DNA from: Eremophila alpestris peregrina
Lineage: Eukaryota > Chordata > Aves > Passeriformes > Alaudidae
Direction of reading: 5' to 3'
DNA length: 64,000 nucleotides
Assembly (NCBI GenBank): GCA_009792885.1
Contig: WMCF01000153.1
Span: 646,134 to 710,133, forward strand
Positions within the stretch are counted from its first letter, which is position 1. Every line of letters begins with the position of its first letter. The notes below the pieces were generated by a model that searched no databases, was not told where the DNA came from, and saw only the letters and a program-made list of their open reading frames with translations. This document shows positions 60,701 through 64,000 of this stretch, piece by piece. The translations under genes and the position numbers were made by a program.

Positions 60701-63577
60701 CCATCCCTAGGAGCCTCCAACAGAGCCTTGGCCAGGTGGCTGCCAGCAGAATATGAGGATGGTGTGTCCGTGCCCCGTGGGTGGACAGAAGGAAGGCGTT
60801 TCTCTGGATTCCCCCTTCCACTGGTAAAGTTTGTAAAAGTCTCAGAAATCAGTGTCAGGCCTAGGGATTGTCAGTTCTAGGACAGGCTGCAGGCTCATGC
60901 ACCAGCTGGAATTGTGAATCAGGTTGGAGTAGCTGAAATTCACCAGCTGCAGGGTGATGGTCTGAGAATATCCAGGGGGATCTATTAGGAATGATTTCTA
61001 AGTCCCATGCCTTCAGGAAAAGCAAAGGAAAATTAATCTCATTGCTGCAGAAATCACAGGAGGAATACAGAATTACACAATATATTCTTTTGAGTGAATT
61101 TAAGTAAAATTATTTTACTTACCTTTTTTTTATTTGATTTGTGGCAGTTGTTTCCTGAAAAGCAATTATGCCAGAGCATTAGGTGAGCCAGGGAATCCCC
61201 AGAACAAAAAATGTATGACCAGAAATGCTATGTGGGGGTCCCTGGGTGAGTGAAGTGCAGGTTGTGGCTCTCGTGGCACCTGGATATGAGCAGGGTCACT
61301 GTGACATGGCTGCTGCTCCACTTGAACTTGGTGCAACAACAGCTCTGATGAGGAGCTGGGGTTGTGTTCATGGATTTATTGTACTTTCTAACCCTCCTCC
61401 ACAGCACAGTATCCACTTTTTCTGTAGTAATACATGAAGGTGGGGGAACTGTGATGGCTGGGGAAGGGATGAGAAGAGAGGAAGGCTTCCAGATAACTTT
61501 CAAAAATTCCCTGGGGCTATTCTTCCTACACTTCTGCTAAGAAAAAGGTCTTTTAAAATTTTTTGTTTCCCTTTAAAATGTTTTGTTTCCCTTTTTTAGG
61601 CTTGCTTAGCTGTTTCTCTTAGTCCATCAAAGGGACAGTCTTGGCCTGGATGGCAGAGCCAGAGCAGCGCAGGGCTCAGCGAAGGACACTTGTTGATGGT
61701 GACCTTCCTGTGCAGATTTGGGGGTTTTTTGTCTGCAAAGCACAGGAAGTGCCCTGGGAATTTTTGCTGATGACCCCGCAACTGGGTGCACCCATTCACA
61801 CACAGCATTTCCCACCCTGTTCTACGTTCATCCCTGCAGGTCCGACAAGTGTCCAATGAGATTGTCCGCTTCCCCCCGGAGCAGCTGCGGATGGACCAGC
61901 AGAGATCCCTCATGTTCATGCAGTGGGGCCAGTTTATTGACCACGACCTGGATTTCAGCCCGGAAACCCCAGCCAGAGTCCCCTTCGGAGGCGAGACAGA
62001 CTGTGACACCAGCTGTGCCAAGAAGCCTCCCTGCTTTCCCATCCAGGTACAGGCAGCCTCCTTCTTCCAGGGGAGGAAGGGAGAGGGCATCTGCCTTTCT
62101 GGCCAGCAGATGTTGGTGGCTTTCCTGGTCGTTGGCTATGGAGGAACATCTTCCCAGAACAGGCCAAGGAGGTCAGAACACTCTGTCTGGTGGCACTGCT
62201 GTGTTCCGGGGGCTCTCTCTGGATTCAGCCTTGTGTGTCTGTGCCTCAGCAATGTGGTTTTTCTTCGGAGCTGTAGTGCAAAGGTAGCACTGGTGACTGG
62301 AAAACAGGAAATGTCACAGACAGGCACTGGGGAGTGTCAAAACCCCAGAAAATCCACTGGACTTAAGTGCTCTTTGCATGGGACAAGGGAGTGCTGCGGT
62401 CTCCCAGCAGTGCCTGTGGCATTAGCAGGAGTCACATCATGGTCCCTGCTCCAGTAGATCACAGAATAACTGGGGTTGGAAAAGCCCTCCAGGATCACTG
62501 AGTCCAACCTGTGCCCCGCCTTGTCCCCAGCCCAGAGCACTAAGTGCCACATCCAGCCCTTCCTTGGACTCGTCCAGAGATGGGGACTCCAAACCTCCTC
62601 GTGCAGCCCCTTCCAGTGCCCAAAAACCTTTTCCATGGGGAAATTCCTCCTGATGTCCACCCTGAGGCTGCCCTGGCCCAGCCTGAGGGTTCCCTCTCCT
62701 CCTGTCCCTGTTCCCTGGGAGCAGAGCCCGACCCCCCCAGCTATCCCCTCCTGTCAGGGAGCTGTGCAGAGCCACAAGGTCCCCAAGGTCCCCCCTGAGC
62801 CTCCTTTTCTCCAAATCTTGTCCATGTCCCTCCTGCAGCCCTGCTCTCCTGCCTTTGAAGTTCTTCTGCAGCTCTGGCTCCCACATGTCCTCCTAATACC
62901 TCTCAAGGAAAATTATGGTAGGATGGAACATCACTATTTCCCTGACATGCATTTGAGAATGCTGGAAGGGTCACAAGTTCTGAATGACAAATGTCTATGG
63001 TGTAGATATGGAGATAAGAAAAGTGAGCCTTAAAGATGCAATCCAATATATTTATTTTCAGGGGGAAAACTTTGGGAATCCATAGGACTCTAGGGAAATC
63101 TAGGTGTCTCCAGGCTGTTTAGGACTTGGGCTCCAAATGCCGCATCCCTGCTCTGACCCTTCATCTCAAGATTTATGCTGGAGACTTATGCCCTGAGAAA
63201 GGGCTCCTGCCTGGCTCCATCTCCTGAGCCACTGATGAATTTTCCTTTTCTCTGTCTGCAGATCCCACCCAATGACCCCCGGATCACCAACAAGAGGGAT
63301 TGCCTCCCTTTCTTCCGCTCAGCTGCCACCTGCACGCGAGGCAGGGCGGTGCGGGAGCAGATCAACGCGCTGACCTCGTTCCTGGATGGCAGTGTCGTGT
63401 ATGGCAGTGAGGTGGCCCTGGCCGAGCGCCTGAGGGACCGCAGCAGCCAGAGGGGCCTCCTGGCTGTGAACCACAACTTCACAGACAAGGGCAGGGCATA
63501 CATGCCTTTTGGTCCCATGAGGAAGGAGCCCTGCCTCAAGGCCAGCGGGGCAGCTCGAATCCCTTGTTTTCTTGCAG
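54695..63577 (+). CDS. Heme peroxidase of the MPO/EPX/LPO group, 5-prime half
   Basis: Secreted or granule animal heme peroxidase that oxidises halides or thiocyanate with hydrogen peroxide to make microbicidal acids. Seven coding exons in phase give 372 codons: signal peptide (residues 1 to about 22), propeptide to about residue 139, mature chain starting near Cys140, distal Gln229, Asp232 (heme ester) and His233, calcium ligand Asp234 and the calcium loop Thr305/Phe307/Asp309/Ser311. All visible catalytic residues are intact. The exon with the catalytic Arg, second heme-ester Glu and the MPO-specific Met position is beyond the window. The roughly 139-residue prepro segment suits EPX better than MPO, whose prepro segment is longer as I recall. 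The gene lies downstream of TSPOAP1 on the same strand, the position of MPO in mammals. The paralogue is left open, so no symbol is given. Confidence 0.93.
55556..55735 (-). repeat. CR1 3-prime fragment, minus orientation
   Basis: AATCAGAGAATCCCAGAATGGTTTGGGTTGG to GCAGCCACAGCTGCTCTGGGCACCCTG. Confidence 0.92.
55989..56082 (+). CDS. Peroxidase exon 3 (propeptide)
   Basis: Acceptor CCTGCTCAG; donor GTGAGA; phase 1 in, 2 out. Encodes a helical segment SLLSSVAEARQLVDAAYKRT, typical of the propeptide of MPO-group enzymes. Confidence 0.92.
56300..56375 (-). repeat. CR1 3-prime fragment, minus orientation
   Basis: AGAGAATCACAGAGTGGTTTGGGTTGGAAGGGATCTTAAAG. Confidence 0.9.
56962..57137 (+). CDS. 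Peroxidase exon 4 (propeptide)
   Basis: Acceptor TTGTCCCTTGCAG; donor GTAGGA; phase 2 in, 1 out. Encodes IKKNLQNNALTPAELLRYFK and RAADYLQTTLSLL, conserved in the MPO/EPX/LPO propeptide; ends at an N-glycosylation sequon NVT. Confidence 0.95.
57735..57862 (-). repeat. CR1 3-prime fragment, minus orientation
   Basis: ATCATGGAATAGTTTGGGTGGGAAGGGACCTTAAAG to CTAGCCTGGCCTCAAACAC. Confidence 0.9.
58145..58532 (+). repeat. CR1 LINE fragment
   Basis: GGGAGAGCTGGGGGTCAGCCTGGAGAAAAGAAAGC through GGAAGTGTCCAATGCCAGGTTGG to CCAAACCATTCCATGATTCTG. Confidence 0.9.
59038..59158 (+). CDS. Peroxidase exon 5 (propeptide to start of mature chain)
   Basis: Acceptor GTTCCCTTACCAG; donor GTGAGA; phase 1 in, 2 out. 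Encodes DLLTPAQVEVIFKATGC and CTSSGYRTITGECNN; the first Cys of the latter (residue 140) aligns with the mature N-terminus of mammalian enzymes. Confidence 0.95.
59177..59199. repeat. (TGGA)n microsatellite
   Basis: Five perfect units and a partial, abutting a CR1 fragment and only 18 bases after an exon donor. Confidence 0.9.
59200..59405 (+). repeat. CR1 LINE 3-prime fragment
   Basis: GACAGGAGGAGAGAAATGGCCTCAAG to GGGACATCAAGAGGAATTTCTTCC and an end TATTATTCTATGGATGG. Confidence 0.9.
60172..60540. repeat. Two CR1 tails in opposite orientation
   Basis: A minus-orientation head (TCATAGAGTCATAGAATGGTTTG, 60172 to about 60330) and a plus-orientation tail (GGTCTTTTCCAATCTAAACAATTCTATG, about 60490-60540) with diverged sequence between. 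Confidence 0.7.
60694..60823 (+). CDS. Peroxidase exon 6
   Basis: Acceptor GCCTCTGACAG; donor GTAAAG; phase 2 in, 0 out. Encodes NPSLGASNRALARWLPAEYE and GFPLPL, one of the most conserved blocks of the family. Confidence 0.96.
61840..62046 (+). CDS. Peroxidase exon 7 (distal heme pocket)
   Basis: Acceptor TTCATCCCTGCAG; donor GTACAG; 69 codons, phase 0/0. MQWGQFIDHDLDF carries the distal Gln, heme-linked Asp, catalytic His and a calcium-binding Asp. ARVPFGGETDCDTSC spans the region where mammalian MPO is cleaved into light and heavy chains. Confidence 0.97.
62458..62885 (-). repeat. CR1 LINE fragment, minus orientation
   Basis: ATCACAGAATAACTGGGGTTGGAAAAGCCC, the CCTTGGACTCGTCCAGAGATGGGGACTCC segment and CCTGAGCCTCCTTTTCTCCAAATC. 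Confidence 0.92.
63262..63577 (+). CDS. Peroxidase exon 8 (calcium loop)
   Basis: Acceptor TTCTCTGTCTGCAG; donor GTGAGT; phase 0 in, 1 out. Encodes IPPNDPRITNKRDCLPFFRS, the calcium loop INALTSFLDGSVVYGSE, a sequon NFT and IPCFLAG at the end. The next exon, which should start with the catalytic Arg region, is outside the window. Confidence 0.97.
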
Positions 63578-64000
63578 GTGAGTTGGGTGCTTGTACCCCA
63601 AACCTGGAATCTGGAGCAGACAATTCCACCAGCTCCAGTTCCCTTCTTTAGTTGTTTGTTTTTCTTATTTGAGTAGGAAATGGGATGGAGCAAATCATGA
63701 AAGACTGAGACAGGCTCTGCTAGGTAGGAGGAAGGTCTTCACCATCTCAAAGTCTTCTTTGTCAGGATAAACCAGGAGTGAAGGTATCGCATCCATGCTC
63801 AGCAGCTCTAGTGTAGGGCCCAGAGTGACCTAGGAACCATTGCCATGATGGAGCCAAGCAGGCACAGCAATGGCAGCCTGGCCTGGAGGCAGTGGCTTGT
63901 CCGTACTTGTCCTTCCATGGCTTGTCCATACTTGTCTCTATCCCAGCAGGATGGGAACGGGTGTGTAACTACTGTGCTGGGTCACAGCAGGAAAATTTGC
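63578..64000 (+). other. Peroxidase intron running off the window
   Basis: No exon or repeat recognised before the window end. Confidence 0.75.

Noticed and set aside
1..64000. CRISPR arrays, bacterial operons, or a novel multi-gene system
   Set aside because: The sequence is vertebrate nuclear DNA; repeats are CR1, LTR and microsatellite, and the only genes are two known vertebrate families.

Overview
The window is nuclear DNA of a bird, probably a songbird. The evidence is many fragments of CR1 LINEs carrying the avian 3-prime tail (ATTCTATG-type ends), two short solo LTRs with 6-bp target duplications, compact introns, and the linkage of TSPOAP1 with a myeloid-type heme peroxidase. The same neighbourhood is known in mammals on human 17q22. 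Every gene call rests on exons that splice in phase with GT..AG ends; no database search was possible.

Region 1 (about 1-49,355, plus strand) is most of TSPOAP1, which encodes RIM-binding protein 1 (also called RIMBP1 or BZRAP1). Its 5-prime exons lie upstream of the window. I place 27 coding exons plus one alternative terminal exon. They encode the end of the N-terminal coiled-coil region, SH3-1, three fibronectin type III repeats, a long acidic and low-complexity linker, SH3-2, a proline-rich SH3-ligand segment, SH3-3 and two alternative C-terminal tails. With one chosen pair of splice sites in the linker the reading frame closes without remainder (about 1,853 codons plus stop). Notable points are a 21-nt microexon, a NAGNAG acceptor, a cassette exon that would switch the C-terminus, a GC-rich island with two in-phase donor sites in the first intron, and a decayed partial duplicate of an FN3 exon. 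The 3-prime UTR has an AU-rich element and an AATAAA signal.

Region 2 (about 49,356-53,560) is intergenic. It holds CR1 fragments, a GGAT microsatellite and no convincing gene.

Region 3 (about 53,560-64,000, plus strand) is the 5-prime half of a secreted or granule heme peroxidase of the MPO/EPX/LPO group. It has a noncoding first exon behind a TATA-like/GATA promoter, a signal peptide, a propeptide, the distal catalytic Gln/Asp/His and the calcium loop. The exon carrying the catalytic Arg, the second heme-ester Glu and the residue that separates MPO from its relatives lies beyond the window, so the paralogue is not settled.

The two genes are neighbours but functionally unrelated: one is a presynaptic active-zone scaffold, the other a leukocyte or secretory peroxidase. 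I found no novel multi-gene system. The most interesting signals are alternative-splicing architectures inside TSPOAP1.
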